DNA of 60,624 nt. Origin: Nemertoderma westbladi. Lineage: Eukaryota; Xenacoelomorpha; Nemertodermatida; Nemertodermatidae. The position numbers were made by a program, and so were the translations under genes. Shown here in pieces: positions 20,156 to 31,440 of this stretch. The notes beneath the pieces are model-generated. The model was not told the origin of the DNA. It did not search any database and worked only from the letters and a program-made list of their open reading frames with translations. The first letter of the stretch is position 1. Each line of letters opens with the position of its first letter. Where the stretch lies: positions 1-60,624 of the forward strand of contig JAUCBJ010007052.1 in assembly GCA_032718475.1 (NCBI GenBank), given 5' to 3'.

Positions 20156-20267
20156 GGAAGGCTTGCAAGCCTACCGAACAACGGAGGAGGACGGATGTGG
20201 GTAGTACCCACAGGATTGAACAATGTTTAATGAGACCTACAACTTTGTGGAAGGCTTGCGAGCCTAC
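20156..20267. repeat. Two copies of the 19-bp near-palindrome (gag, read as WKACKPT/WKACEPT)
   Basis: Copies at 20156-20174 (GCAAGC variant, a perfect 14-bp palindrome in the core) and 20249-20267. The codons are in the third possible register relative to the other coding copies. Confidence 0.9.
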
Positions 20268-21214
20268 CGAACGACGGAGAACCGTAGATTCTGGACCTCA
20301 ACGAATTCGACCAAGAGTAATACGCCGTACGCGAACCCGCCAACCACCTTATCCGGACGACAGCGATTCATCCAGTGACTCAGAGTCGACGGAAAGGGAA
20401 ATATTCCGTACTGGAGCGGCAGCAGCGGCAGCGGATTACAAACGGGAGGAACAATCGACGAACCAATTTGTCGACAACCCACCACAAGAAACACCCTTTC
20501 GTTTACTGAGATGACAGACCGACTAGCTCAACTCGAAGAACAACTTGAAGCGCAACCGTCGGACCGATCACGAACCAGCGTGGAGTTAGAACAACCTAGA
20601 CAACATCGACCACCAAGGAGAGAACAGGAGACTAGACAGACTCCGAACCATCGAGAAGAAGATCCCGTTAATATTTCCTACCGACAAACAACGCGCGGAA
20701 GGGAACGACTGGACGACGCAACCGAGCAGGGACGCGGACAGTTGGATTTGGTTAACGAGATTGCGAAATTCGCGGCTAGACACGGATTACCGGCACAGCA
20801 ACCGCCGAAGTTCTCTGGCAACGCGAAACACTGGCGCACACTGGTAGACTACTTAGAGTCCCAGATCGCTAAGTGTGCTTTCACCTCGACGGAGAAGTTT
20901 AATTACTTGCTCCAAGTCCTGTCTGGTGAGCCGAAATGATTAGCGGAAACCTTCATTGGTGTTCCAGATGCCTTTGAGTTGGCATACGACCGTTTGTATT
21001 CGATTTACGGCGGTAATGTCGCCATGGCTAAATCCATCATCAAAGACCTCTGCAGAGGAGGCAGCAATTCGAAACCAATTGACCTTCTACGACTCGCGGG
21101 CGAAATCAAGAACGCTATAGGGACTTTAAGGTCCATTGGACAACTCGAGTATGCTAACGCACCGACGGTTCTCATCAGGATAATCGGTCAACTTCACCAT
21201 CGACTCCGACGAGA

Positions 21215-24200
21215 ATGGCGACGCATCGAGTACCAGCGTCAAGAAGCCGGCGGGCTTTTAAAACTCACCAACGTCTACCAACTGATTTTGTGGGAGGCCG
21301 TTATCGAGACTCGATAAACTATACTAATCACCATATCGCGGCAGAATGGATAGCTATTTTTGCACCGACTCAGACTAAACCATTTCCGACGAACGCAAAA
21401 GCCGTTACCTACGCCACCCCTACTGAGACTTCTAAAGTTCTGACGCCTATCGGCACCACGCAGCCACGACAACAGTTGCCGGCGGACTTTGTGGGATGCT
21501 CGTACTGCGAGCGGAACAGCAGAAACTATAGCGGACATAAAATTTGTGGATGTTGCGCTTTTAAGGAGTTAGGAATCAAAGAAAGGAGACTCCAAATTCT
21601 ATCGTTAGATTCCTGCTGGAGATGTATGAAGCCGGGACACGTCCGGAAGGATTGCCCGAGCGACGATACATGTCCTCAGTGTGGACGTAACCATGACGCG
21701 TTGCTCCACACAACCAGTTATACTCAAACCAAACGCTTTCGACGAGAACATCCAGATAAAGCGGCTAGATGCGACGCGCTTTATAAGGAGCGTGCGCCGC
21801 GCGAGATCCGTACGTTTTTTACGGACTGTATGGATCAGTCAGGATCATCGGACGAGGACGAGGAGGAAGACGACACTTTCTACGTGCATGCGGGTGAGGA
21901 ACAGCCATCGGTAACGCTCCTCACACAGAACCAATTGAAAGGGTTTAGCGTAATTCCTATAAAGATTACCGGAACCCGAGGGAGCAAGCGTATATACGGT
22001 ATCTTAGACTCTGCGTCATCGCATAGCTATGTCGACGAACAAGTAGCCGACGTGGTTACGGACATGAGTCAAGGTAAGACTGCTCAGTATACTGTAAGCA
22101 GCATGCATGGTAAGAGAGCAATCCCTGTGACAAGAGTAAAACTAAACTTAGACACTCTTCTTTCCAAAGCGGAACACAGCAAGGAGGAGCACTCATTACT
22201 TCCGGTAAGAAATTTGACCTTTGCAGCGACAAAGGACTTTAGTAACTTGCTCGGCCCTGTGCCAGAGCAATCACCGGAAGATCATAAGTATTTCCGACAC
22301 CTTGGAATACCGGAATGTCCTGTTAACTATCGCTCAATCGCGATGTTGATTGGGACAGACCAGTTTAACTTACATCAGGTATGGGAGACACGCCCATCTG
22401 TTATTACAGCGGGCAACCCCTACGCATGTAGAACTCCCATAGGTTGGTATACTAGAGCTCCAATACGTTCACTAGAGGTAAGTGACCAGGAGGAAGACGT
22501 TTTGAGTACGTGTAGTTTATTGACTAACACTATAGATAATTCTCCTTCACACTCCTGTGGTCCAATTGTACAGACTGCACTACGACAGACTTGCGTTGCT
22601 AACGCAGACGCCACCGATACTGACGTAACTGATCTGGACACGACCACACGGACCTCTGACTTACAACTACTTGCAGTAAACCAGGTTGTATTGACTACTG
22701 AAGACCAAAGGGTTGTTGCTGTGGATGACTCGATGAACGAGGGTTTTGGAAGGCTTGCGAGCCTACTGAAAAATCCGAAGGTCATTGACCCCACCCACCA
22801 AGCTTCGACACCGGTCATTGATCTTGGAAGGCTTGCGAGCCTACTGCCAGATCAAGAAGTTGTCAAACCGCCGCACGACGATTTGACGCCGACTAGTGAC
22901 ACCGGAAGGCTTGCAAGCCTACCAGACACGTTGACACTAGCCACCGCAGCGGACGAAGACGTGGACGAGGACCATGGCGCAGTGCAAGCAGCGCTTGACC
23001 GACTGCTGACTGAACGGACCATTCAATGGTTGGAACAGGACTCAGCAGAACCCGGTAGTTACGAGACCGCTATGTCAGAACAGGAAAAACGGTCATTAAA
23101 TATTATGAGAGATACCATTCGCCAGACCGCAAATGGCCACTACGAGGTTGGCATGTTGTGGCGCAATGGACAACCTAAGCTTGTTAACAATTACCCGCTT
23201 GCTTTGAGGCGACTCAAATCAATAAGGCAGCGATTGTTGCAAGATGAGACGGCCCATATGCAATACAATGCGCAACTTCAGACGTATCTCCAAAAGGGAT
23301 ACGCCATTAGGATGTTAAATCCTGAGGTAACCACAGATCAGACATATTACCTGCCACATCATTTTGTTTGACACCCGGACAAACCTGCCAAGGTGCGTGT
23401 AGTCAACGACTGCGCCGCGCTTTACCAAGGGATGTCTATGAACAGCGAATTGATGGACGGCCCGAATATGAATAATTACCTCATGGGAGTCCTAATGCGT
23501 TTTAGACAATGCAAAGTGGCTTTCACCTGTGACGTAGAGGCCATGTTTCACCAGGTTAAGGCTTTGGAGCGGGACAGGGACAGCTTGAGGTTTCTTTGGT
23601 ATCCGGACGGAAACTTAGAACTTCCGCCAGAAACTTACCAATTGCAGGTAAGAGTTTTCGGAGCCAGGGACAGCCCCAACTGCACCATGTACGCCTTAAA
23701 GCAGACCCCATTGGACAGACGAGACCAATTTGACCCAGAAGTAGTTCGGACAGTGGAACGAGATTTCTACATGGATGACGGCCTCAAGAGTTGTGACACT
23801 TTGGAGCGCGCTACAATCGTATCACACCAACTCCAGGATTGTCTCGCTGAGGGCGGATTTCACCTGACGAAGTTTGCTTCCAACGAACCCGAACTGGTGA
23901 ACTCATTTGACCCGACAGATCATAGTGGAGGGGACTTGGACTTAGACCTAGAACCTCTACCGACGACCAAAGTATTAGGACTTAGTTGGGACCCTAACAC
24001 CGACAATTTTAGGGTACGTGTAAGGTCCAACGACCAGACTAGACCTCTCACTAAGAGGACTTGTTTATCGACCATGAGTCGATTGTATGACCCATTGTGT
24101 TTTATTAGTCCAGTGATCCTACATGCTAGGATCATACTCCGCAGCATTTGGCAAGCCGGACTGGAATGGGACGATCCCATCCCAGAAAAGTTAGCTGAGC

Positions 24201-24952
24201 AATGGAGGGACTGGGAAGCCCAACTGACGTTCCTACAAGACTATACCATACCAAGGGTATACTTTCCTTTGCAGACCACCTTTCCTGCCAATTTGGAGCT
24301 TCACAGCTTTAGTGACGCTAGCAAGGATGGATTGGGGGTTACCTTATACCTTAGATGACAAGTGACATCGGACAGCTACGATGTGTCTCTCGTTACTTCA
24401 AGAGCTAGAACAATGCCGTTGAAGTATATGACTGTACCTCGTGGAGAGCTGCAAGCCGGGACGATATCCACCGATATTGTCAGTCTAGTTCAATGCGAGC
24501 TGGAGGCTAACTTGAAGGTCACATATTGGACTGATGCGACGTTGGTAGTTTGGTACATAAACAACAAAGCGTTTGAGTTGAAGACTTTCGTAGCCAACAG
24601 ACGGGCTGAAATATTAGACCGGTCGCTCAAACAAGCTTGGCGTCACTGTCCAGGGAAGCTGAACCCAGCTGACATCGCGTCACGGGGGATGCAACCGCTT
24701 GACTTTTGTAAACCGGACAATAAATCCTTATGGTTTAGAGGACCCGATTTCCTACAGCGACCATCAGACGAATGGCCACCGTTATTCGACGCAACAACCA
24801 ATACCATACCAGAGGGTGCCGAGATAAAAATTGACAAGGTTGTCAAATCTAAAGCGAAAGCCAACGCCAAGGTCAAGAGGAAACAAGGACGGACAAAATC
24901 TGATGACCTGGATGCTAGACCGTGTATACCTTGGATGTTGGGACGTGACTAG
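21215..24952 (+). pseudogene. pol: Element B zinc knuckles, protease, RT and RNase H (broken by two TGA)
   Basis: Frame 2 runs through gag knuckles (CWRCMKPGHVRKDC, CPQCGRNHDALLH), a protease core with DSASS at ~22010 (the glycine of DSG is Ala), a linker with three 26-codon repeats beginning GRLASL, RT to the catalytic YMDD at ~23770, and RNase H with SFSDAS, WTDATL and NPADIASRG. TGA codons interrupt it at 23369-23371 and 24356-24358; element C reads Arg at the first. Gag knuckles and pol share one frame here, unlike element A. After the RNase H tail a lysine-rich linker (~24820-24905) ends at a stop near 24950 and integrase is absent. DUF5641 is absent too. Confidence 0.88.
22748..22922. 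repeat. Three copies of the 19-bp near-palindrome, exact 78-bp spacing
   Basis: Copies at 22748-22766, 22826-22844 and 22904-22922, each read as GRLASL. The spacing of 78 bp is 26 codons, so this is a 26-residue tandem repeat in the polyprotein. Between the motifs the 26-mers are poorly conserved, while the 19 bp are nearly invariant. Confidence 0.92.
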
Positions 24953-24959
24953 CCGATCT

Positions 24960-27267
24960 CTAAAGGAGAATGGTTATATGTTTTATGATAATGAAGGAGG
25001 AAGCCATCAGCAAAGCCTCACTTCAAAGACTATACAGATTAGAGCACCAGATGGCGTGTTACATGTCTTCAGCCGACAGAGGAGTGATAGAAAGATGCCT
25101 ATGCCGGAAGGAACAACGCAAAGACACGCGATGATAAAACGGATAGTTAAATCCATAGACCTGGCTTGTAGCATAGAAGCTAGAATGTTGCCAAAGGCCG
25201 CGCGAGACGTTGTGTTAGACAAGAGCATCGTCAAGATCGGATCCGGTGTACGGGATGACCTTATTAGCGATTTTGCGGGAATGCCCACGGAAGAGGATCG
25301 ATTGCCTACGCCATACGTGGATACTAGACCATTGTTGCTTTGGGCTATTGAGCAAGGATATTTTAGGGAGTATAACACGCTAAAAACTGGGACGGGTTAT
25401 ATCTCATATCTAATGTTCAGTTGGGATTACAAGGAGAGTAAGAGGAGCAAATACATGGACGTATACGGAGAGGGAGATACCCCCGGCGTAAATGAGTTCG
25501 AGTCACAGCTAAATTGGCGAGGTTGCGTGTTTTGGGCGATTACTTCACCTCCACGAATAATCTTGCAATACTATTTAGCGATAGAATCTTCAGTCAACGT
25601 TTGTTTCATCGCAGATATAGTATCTAGAACCCTAAAGCGACATCCGTTATGTCTCGGCGAAGGACATACCTTTTACAATGGAGGAAGGACGCATACTGAT
25701 GTATTCCGATGATTTCTCCAACCCTTTTATAACACCAATGCGCACTGCAAAGTTTTTACGCGAGCGGGACTTAGCGTTTTCAGGGACGTCTATCTCACTC
25801 ACGCGGGAAGACTAGTCGACAGACCGTCGATGTTAACGTTAGTACCCTATGACGGGGAACGCCACGCGGAATTCAAAGGCCCGGAAGGATCCTGGAAGGC
25901 GCGGCAACTCATAGAGATAGAGGAGAACCTTCCCAGGAAGACGCGAACTGAGATACGCGAGTTGGAGAAAAGCGATGCCATGGTTTGTGTACAACCTACG
26001 GAGACGAACATACCGACTGACCCGGATGATGAGAATTATCACGTGGACGGTAGCGCTCGCCCCATCGGAGATCTCATCTATGAGCGAGTTTGGTACCCTG
26101 CCAACACTATTTGTGGCAGATGCGGGGCAACTGGCCACCACGCAAAGAAATGCGGAGCGAAGCACATATCTCTACCGGACTTAGTATGTAACTGGTGCGG
26201 GGATCAACGTTCACACACTTTCTACACTTGCTGGCATTTCGTGGCGCAGTGCACGTATTGTAATATTAAGGGCCATAGGGCATCCGAATGTCAACTTAGA
26301 GACGTCCCCTATGAGCACATGTCAGTTAAAATCGTTCAACAGCTATTCGACCATTGGGAGGATCTAGCAGACGAGCATGTATCGACGCAGCGACGCCGTT
26401 TCCCTATGAGAGCACATTTGGGATTTTGGGCAGTAAACCCTCTCATAATGTCAAAGGAAGGATACGTATCGGCTATGCCTCAGTATGATGAACTCTTGGA
26501 GGTGCTGGATATATTGCCTTTGGATAGCGGATTTAAGTTTGTGCGGGACTACTTTCTGCAGGTGCACCCCGACAACAAGAATACTTGGAACTTTCAAACT
26601 GTGGTGAACAAGATTACGGCCGGGGAATTCGACAAACGGCGAGTTGAACAGCGGAATCGAGGAGCCTGGCATTCGATAGCTTGGGCATACCAGAGCGCAT
26701 TTTATCACAAACGCGTAACCTCGTGTATTCTGGACGAGACCGACGTTTTGCGTGAGACTGGCTTCAAGGCCACACCGTTAGCAGAGAAGACGCGTCACCC
26801 ACAGGATGATCAGCAATTTCGTATACTCAAAACCCAGAAGGCCGGACAAGAGATAAAGAAGGTAGTAAATGTCGCTGCAAGGACGACATCAAAGTCGCAA
26901 ATCCGGATGACTCGGGGCACGGTTTCCCTTGCTAGAGAACCACGCGGAGGGACAGGATACGCTTTGCCTGAACCCATTTAGAACCCAAACGACGTCAGAG
27001 AGCGAGGTGTCAGCGGACGGAACAGTCCCACCCTTTCGACTTCCTCCCAGCGTTGTAGAAACTCGATCCGACGTTAAGCCGACAATTGGAATCGGACGAG
27101 GATTTAGAGGATTGAGCGCACGACGGATGTGCGAAACTCCCGTCGTCCCCTTTCCTAGCATTTTGGAACCACCGACAACTCGACGCCGAAGTCCGAGCCC
27201 AGTTCGACCTCGACCACCACCCAATCGCACTAGAGGATGTGGACGAGCCCGCTCAGCAAAGGAATAG
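24960..27267 (+). pseudogene. Element B ORF3: exonuclease-like and zinc-knuckle protein (5'-deleted, broken)
   Basis: The homologue of element A ORF3, beginning near its residue 705. FYDNEGG (~24985) matches YDNEGS; SIVKIGSGVRDDL and YVDTRPLLLWA match the Exo II block; ILQYYLAIE...FIADIVSRT matches the Exo III-like block, keeping Y-x3-E and the later D. A TGA at 25710-25712 breaks an otherwise continuous frame 0. Knuckles follow at ~26110-26290: CGRCGATGHHAKKC, CNWCGDQRSHTFYTC and CTYCNIKGHRASEC. The conserved region after the knuckles (FxxxxYxxxVxP) is also shared. Frame 0 stops at 26981; the basic Arg/Ser/Pro-rich end appears in frame 1 to 27267. All of the ~700-residue N-terminus is missing, in the same deletion that removed integrase. 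Confidence 0.85.
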
Positions 27268-27281
27268 GAAGGTGAGAAGAA

Positions 27282-27424
27282 GGAAGGCTTGCGAGCCTAC
27301 CGATTTAGATATTTATATTCGGATATTATATTTGGATATTATATTTGGGTATTTATATTGGACATTATGTATCGGACGTTGGTTTTGGAGGAGCGAGATA
27401 GAGAAGGAAGGCTTGCGAGCCTGC
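27282..27424. repeat. Two copies of the 19-bp near-palindrome near the element B 3' end
   Basis: Copies at 27282-27300 and 27406-27424 (last bases CTGC). They lie after the last credible ORF3 codons, so the motif is kept outside coding DNA too. Between them is an AT-rich run of imperfect TTTGGATATTATA repeats. Confidence 0.88.
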
Positions 27425-27903
27425 CGTTAGCGATTAGTGCTCAGGAGAAGATATCCAGACCAGCAGGACGAACTTTTAAGCTCGTCAGGAGGACACTTTA
27501 AGACTTATTTGAAAGTTATTAGCGCATTATGTTTGTTTTATATTTGGACTGATTTAATTTGGTGGAAGTTTATTATGTATATTTACAATATATGAGGAAT
27601 TATTGAAAGGATTTAAAATTATTTGTTCGATTTGTTTCGATTTGTTTTGATCTAATTTGTTTAATTTGTATATCTTGATAACCGAAAGCTTTTTTGTATT
27701 TTAGGCACTAAAGTTAATTGGTAAATTTGTATTTTGTATGTATGATCGATTGTATTTACGCCGTACCTGCAATATTAAGTATGCAATAATTAGATGGTGA
27801 TTATTTTATATTTTAGGCCCCACCAGTAGATTTAGAAGTAGTTTGTAAATATTTTGTATTTCGATTGGTGAAAACAGTCTTACTTACTGTTTTCATGGAG
27901 CGG
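27425..27903 (+). other. 3' untranslated part of element B
   Basis: T-rich, non-coding sequence between ORF3 and the putative LTR. It ends in ATGGAGCGG (27895-27903), which resembles the polypurine tract of element A. No ORF is credible. Confidence 0.55.
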
Positions 27904-28514
27904 TGATGAATTATTTCACTATAAGATAGCATTTGTAGTTTAACTTTAACGTAATAACTTTCGAAATTCTGACGCATTTTGATTAAGTTACAGTAATGTA
28001 ATATGCCTATTCATATTTGTACACGTAAAACCCTTAGTTACTCTCGTGGCGTAGTGGTCAGATGGTTAAGGCGTTGGTTACATTACAGATAGGTTATGAG
28101 TTCGAATCCTGGTCGGGAAATTTGCATTTTGGGGCAATTTATTTTCATTTGGTACAAATTGATAAGCCAATGAGGTGCGTACAACGTATCGAACAATGAG
28201 TTGGGCCAATCATAGGGCATAGAACATCTTATTGCTCCAATGTGAGGCCATGGAATACTCTAGAAGATTCTAGTGGATTCTATGTCCCAGATTTAGTATA
28301 TAAAGGGCTGGTTTGCCTTCGGTTATCACTTATCTCTCATTACTTGCCTTATCACACTTGTATTAACACTCTTGCACAACTTACTTCTGTACTGTTATTC
28401 GTTTCTTGTTGAAACTATTTGTAAATCTGTTTGATAAATCTTTGCTAAACTGTAAATACACTGCAAAACTCCTGAACATGTTTTTCTTTGGTCCAACTTT
28501 GGGACAACCAAACA
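27904..28514 (+). repeat. Putative 3' LTR of element B
   Basis: A 611-bp segment starting TGATGAATT directly after a polypurine tract-like ATGGAGCGG and ending in AACCAAACA. A TATA box (TATATAAA, 28297-28304) sits about 210 bp before the end, as in an LTR promoter. The partner LTR would lie left of the window, so repetition cannot be tested here. Both boundaries are inferred. Confidence 0.42.
28042..28118 (+). ncRNA. tRNA-like sequence with A and B boxes
   Basis: Box A TGGCGTAGTGG (28047-28057) and box B GTTCGAATCC (28100-28109) are spaced as in a tRNA. The ends pair over five bases (TCTCG/CGGGA), but the T stem pairs poorly and I cannot form a good anticodon stem. It is likely a decayed tRNA or a SINE head, not a working tRNA. 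It lies inside the putative LTR of element B. Confidence 0.5.
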
Positions 28515-30185
28515 TCGGGAAGATGGCAGCCTAGACCGTTAGGCCGTCAGCAACGCAGGGAGAGGATGTCCACAACACGCTAGCACCCACATTAGATTTG
28601 ATTGCGCACCCCCTTCGCCCTACGAAATACTCCACCTTGCCATGCAGCGCCTGACTTCCGAGGAAGGTAAGACTTTGTTCGACGCCCTTGCCCGACGTAA
28701 GACCTATAGATCAGGGTAAGCGTGACGCCGTCCTGGGACACCGCAAAATTTAGGATCAAATAATTATATTTTAGGCAGAAACCCCCTTTGTCAGTCCTGC
28801 GAACCCCTGGGTTAACCTGTATCTTTCACAGGTGCAAGCTATTGCCGTTTGTCAGTGCGCGAGTACATATTAGGTACGGACAGCATATGTTCCATAATTT
28901 AGTGATTTGTAGTACTGACTGTTTGGTACCGGTTCGCTTTGTAGAACATACATTAGTACCCCCCCCCCCCCCCCCTGCCTGAAGTTAGTTATTTGATCAG
29001 GCAAGGAGTATTTCTGCTACCGGCACAGCGCTTGGCCTAGGGAGGTTTTATTAATATCCTACCGCGCCTTGCCACGTACTGATAGGTATTAACTACCACG
29101 GCAACAAAGTTCTAGAATCAAATTTGTATACCAGATCAGCTAACATACGGTAGCGATTAACTCCTATTTCTTATCTTACAACCAGAATCTGGTATTAGTG
29201 CCGATCACGGGTGTAGTTACTAACACCGTGGTTGCCCAGTGAGTTGTGGATAGGAAGGAGAGAGCTTAGACGTCATTTGTAAGTATAAAGTTCTACAAAA
29301 CGCAACTAGCTTATTTTAGTAGCTAGCGCACGGTATCGTTTCGATCAGAGAATTACTAAAACCTAGTAAAAAAGGATACACCAAAATTGTTTTATTGTAA
29401 CACATCCACACACACACGCCCTAAAACACATTTACCCTTAGAGTTCTACTAGTTATAGCGCACTTTAGATTACTTTTAGGCAGAATTTATCTGTATTTGT
29501 ACAATTAGGATCTGATATTTAGTTACGGCAAAAAAGATAATATTTAATTTTCGTTATTAAACTGTTGTTTTCTGCTCAGCAGTATTGTTACATTAGGCAC
29601 GACCCTCTTTCGACTGATTTAGGACTGAATCAGTGTTGTTACACTAGGTCTGTTAACCCACTAGCTCGTATATAAACCATATAAATCACACCGCGGCAAG
29701 TTACGGTATTTAGGACTGTCAGCGATAGTTAGGATTTGCTGCGCGGGGATTGTTTTCCCGTGAGTTTGGTCTGTTACTGTAACTGTACATCTGCCTCACC
29801 GGTTAGAGGACAGGTATCCTTTTGTCTAGTTCGTAGGCATTAGACCCGCTCACGTACATAGAATAGACACTAGGCTCTGCTCCTCGCCAGTAGTCGTTTG
29901 TGTATTGTATCTGTTTGTTTAGATATCCTGGACTGGGATTTGTTGTCAGATACTGTACGAGCCCGTTTCATTACTAGAGTCTTACAGTAAGATACATCGT
30001 TACTAGGATCTGGTAAGCGGTATACTACTGGACTTTACGGTTAGAGATATTCTGTGGCTTCGTGTTAGTAGATTTGTAGGCCGTAGGATAGTCCCTACTG
30101 TAGAGGACACAATAACTATTATGATAGGAACTCAAACAAACATATGTCAATAGCATCGTCCTGCGCGGGCATATACTGTACGAGA
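28515..30185. other. Non-coding interval
   Basis: No convincing gene. A short open stretch at ~28635-28720 gives a plausible helical peptide (YEILHLAMQRLTSEEGK) ending in TAA; too short to assign. A run of C follows at ~28960-28976. The remainder resembles LTR or leader DNA in composition but I find no matching second copy in the window. Confidence 0.5.
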
Positions 30186-30189
30186 GTTT

Positions 30190-31198
30190 TTTATCATAGG
30201 TCTTCGAAAATTAGTAAAAGCTGGTTGATTTACATTACTTTCATCTTCCTCATTACCCAACTGTTTTTTAATTTTATTCAATTGTTCATTAATTTTCAGT
30301 AATTTACTTTTATTTCCCAGAACCTGTCTTAATATCTCTGCTCTATTTCCTCATTTTCTTCCATTTGTTTAATAAATTTCCGCATTTGATTTTTGTTTCC
30401 TAATATTTGTCTCAATATCTCTTCTTTATTTTCATCATTCTCTTCTAAATGTTTAATAAATTTCTGTAATTTAATTTTACTTCCTAGAACTTGGGTCAAT
30501 GTCGCCTCTTTATTTTCTTCATTTTCCTTCAAATGTTTAATAATTTTCCGCAATTGATTCTTATTTCCAAGTAATTGCCTCTTTATTTCCTCATTATCAT
30601 CATTTTCATACTCTTCTCCACTTTCCTGATCTTCACTTTCTTCACCCTCTTTCTGACCTTCACTTTCTTTATCCTCTTCCCCGCCTTCACTTTATTCATC
30701 CTCTTCCTGTTCTTCACTTTCTTCATCCTCTTCCTGTTCTTCACTTTCTTTATTCTCTTCCTGACCTTCGCTATCTTCACCCTCTTCTTGACCTTCACTT
30801 TCTTCATCCTCTTCCTGATCTTCCCTTTCTTCGTTCTCAACTTCACTCTATTCAACTTCATCCTGACCCTCACTATTTTCATTCTCCATCTCATCATCCT
30901 CTTCTTCTCCATCTTTCTCACTGAAATTTTCCTCATTTTCTAGGGGTAACTGTTTTTGTATCCCTTTCAAAATATTCATAACTTTATGAAATTTACTTTC
31001 CATTGTCTGTTTTATATTTAATATATCACGCTCATCTCTCTTTTTCTTTTCATCTTCACTAAAAATATCTTCGGATTTTTTAAATTTTTTTGGTAATGGA
31101 GCCATTAGTTTTTCCTTTCTATGTGTTTCCATATGACGAGATAAATTGTCTTGTCTCATTTCTTTATTACAAACCAAACAACTTTCATGTCTATGCAT
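30190..31198 (-). pseudogene. C2H2 zinc-finger protein with acidic and coiled-coil repeats (broken)
   Basis: From ATG at 31198 the protein begins with one C2H2-like finger (CLVCNKEMRQ...SRHMETH), a basic patch (PLPKKFKK), a helical segment and an acidic tail. The frame first stops near 30848 at TAG, but glutamate-rich coding continues in frame beyond it and meets a TAA near 30690, so two Glu codons appear to have mutated to stops. Further on are three ~27-residue repeats of the type LGNKNQMRKFIKQMEENEE, then a frame break near 30335 and a short end by ~30160. It is not recognised as a known gene. The finger suggests DNA or RNA binding, and the repeats suggest self-association. Confidence 0.55.
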
Positions 31199-31440
31199 TA
31201 TATAGCAATGTCAATTGATAATATTGAATTTTAGCCAAATGATTTTACAAAGTTTTAAATAAATTAAACTTTTATGAAAATAAATAAAACTTTTTAATAT
31301 GAAACTTAGAGAATGACTGGGAATGCGTCGAACGGGGGTTATTATAGAGGGAGTAGGCAGCCAATCAGGACTCGAGGGAGGAAAGTTAGACAGCCAATGA
31401 GAGAGTAGATGCGAGTACAGTGGTAAAGCCCATCCATGGT

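Larger units (their letters stand above)
18944..21317 (+). pseudogene. gag: Element B gag, continuation (broken)
   Basis: Gag resumes in the same frame it had at 283. Coding stretches follow one another in different frames: frame 1 to ~19650 with a long Glu/Gln/Ala coiled coil (EEEAQRQMEQ type) ending in an alanine run; frame 2 to 20071; frame 1 to 20514 with two near-identical 31-codon blocks (RPTTSWKAC/RPTTLWKAC) and an acidic serine patch; frame 0 from 20511. The capsid-like domain starts at ~20790 (QPPKFSGNAKHWRTLVDYL) and continues past an in-frame TGA at 20937-20939. At ~21250 it changes to frame 2, where the zinc knuckles lie. The changes indicate decay rather than programmed shifts, because several fall within conserved blocks. 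Confidence 0.8.
18939..28514 (+). mobile_element. Element B: decayed BEL/Pao element with an ORF3, no integrase
   Basis: The right-hand part of the element whose first 283 bp are at the window start. It contains gag, zinc knuckles, protease, RT and RNase H; it then jumps directly to an ORF3 related to that of element A, and ends in a putative 3' LTR (27904-28514). Several frame changes and four in-frame TGA codons mean it cannot make its proteins as it stands. The 5' end is outside the window, so the limits and the 3' LTR are provisional. Confidence 0.8.

Noticed and set aside
28042-28118. Functional tRNA gene
   Set aside because: T and anticodon stems do not pair well enough; only the promoter boxes are convincing.
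30575-30943. 122-codon plus-strand ORF rich in Phe/Leu/Ile
   Set aside because: It is the complement of the Glu/Lys-rich coiled-coil tract; the hydrophobic run is a shadow.
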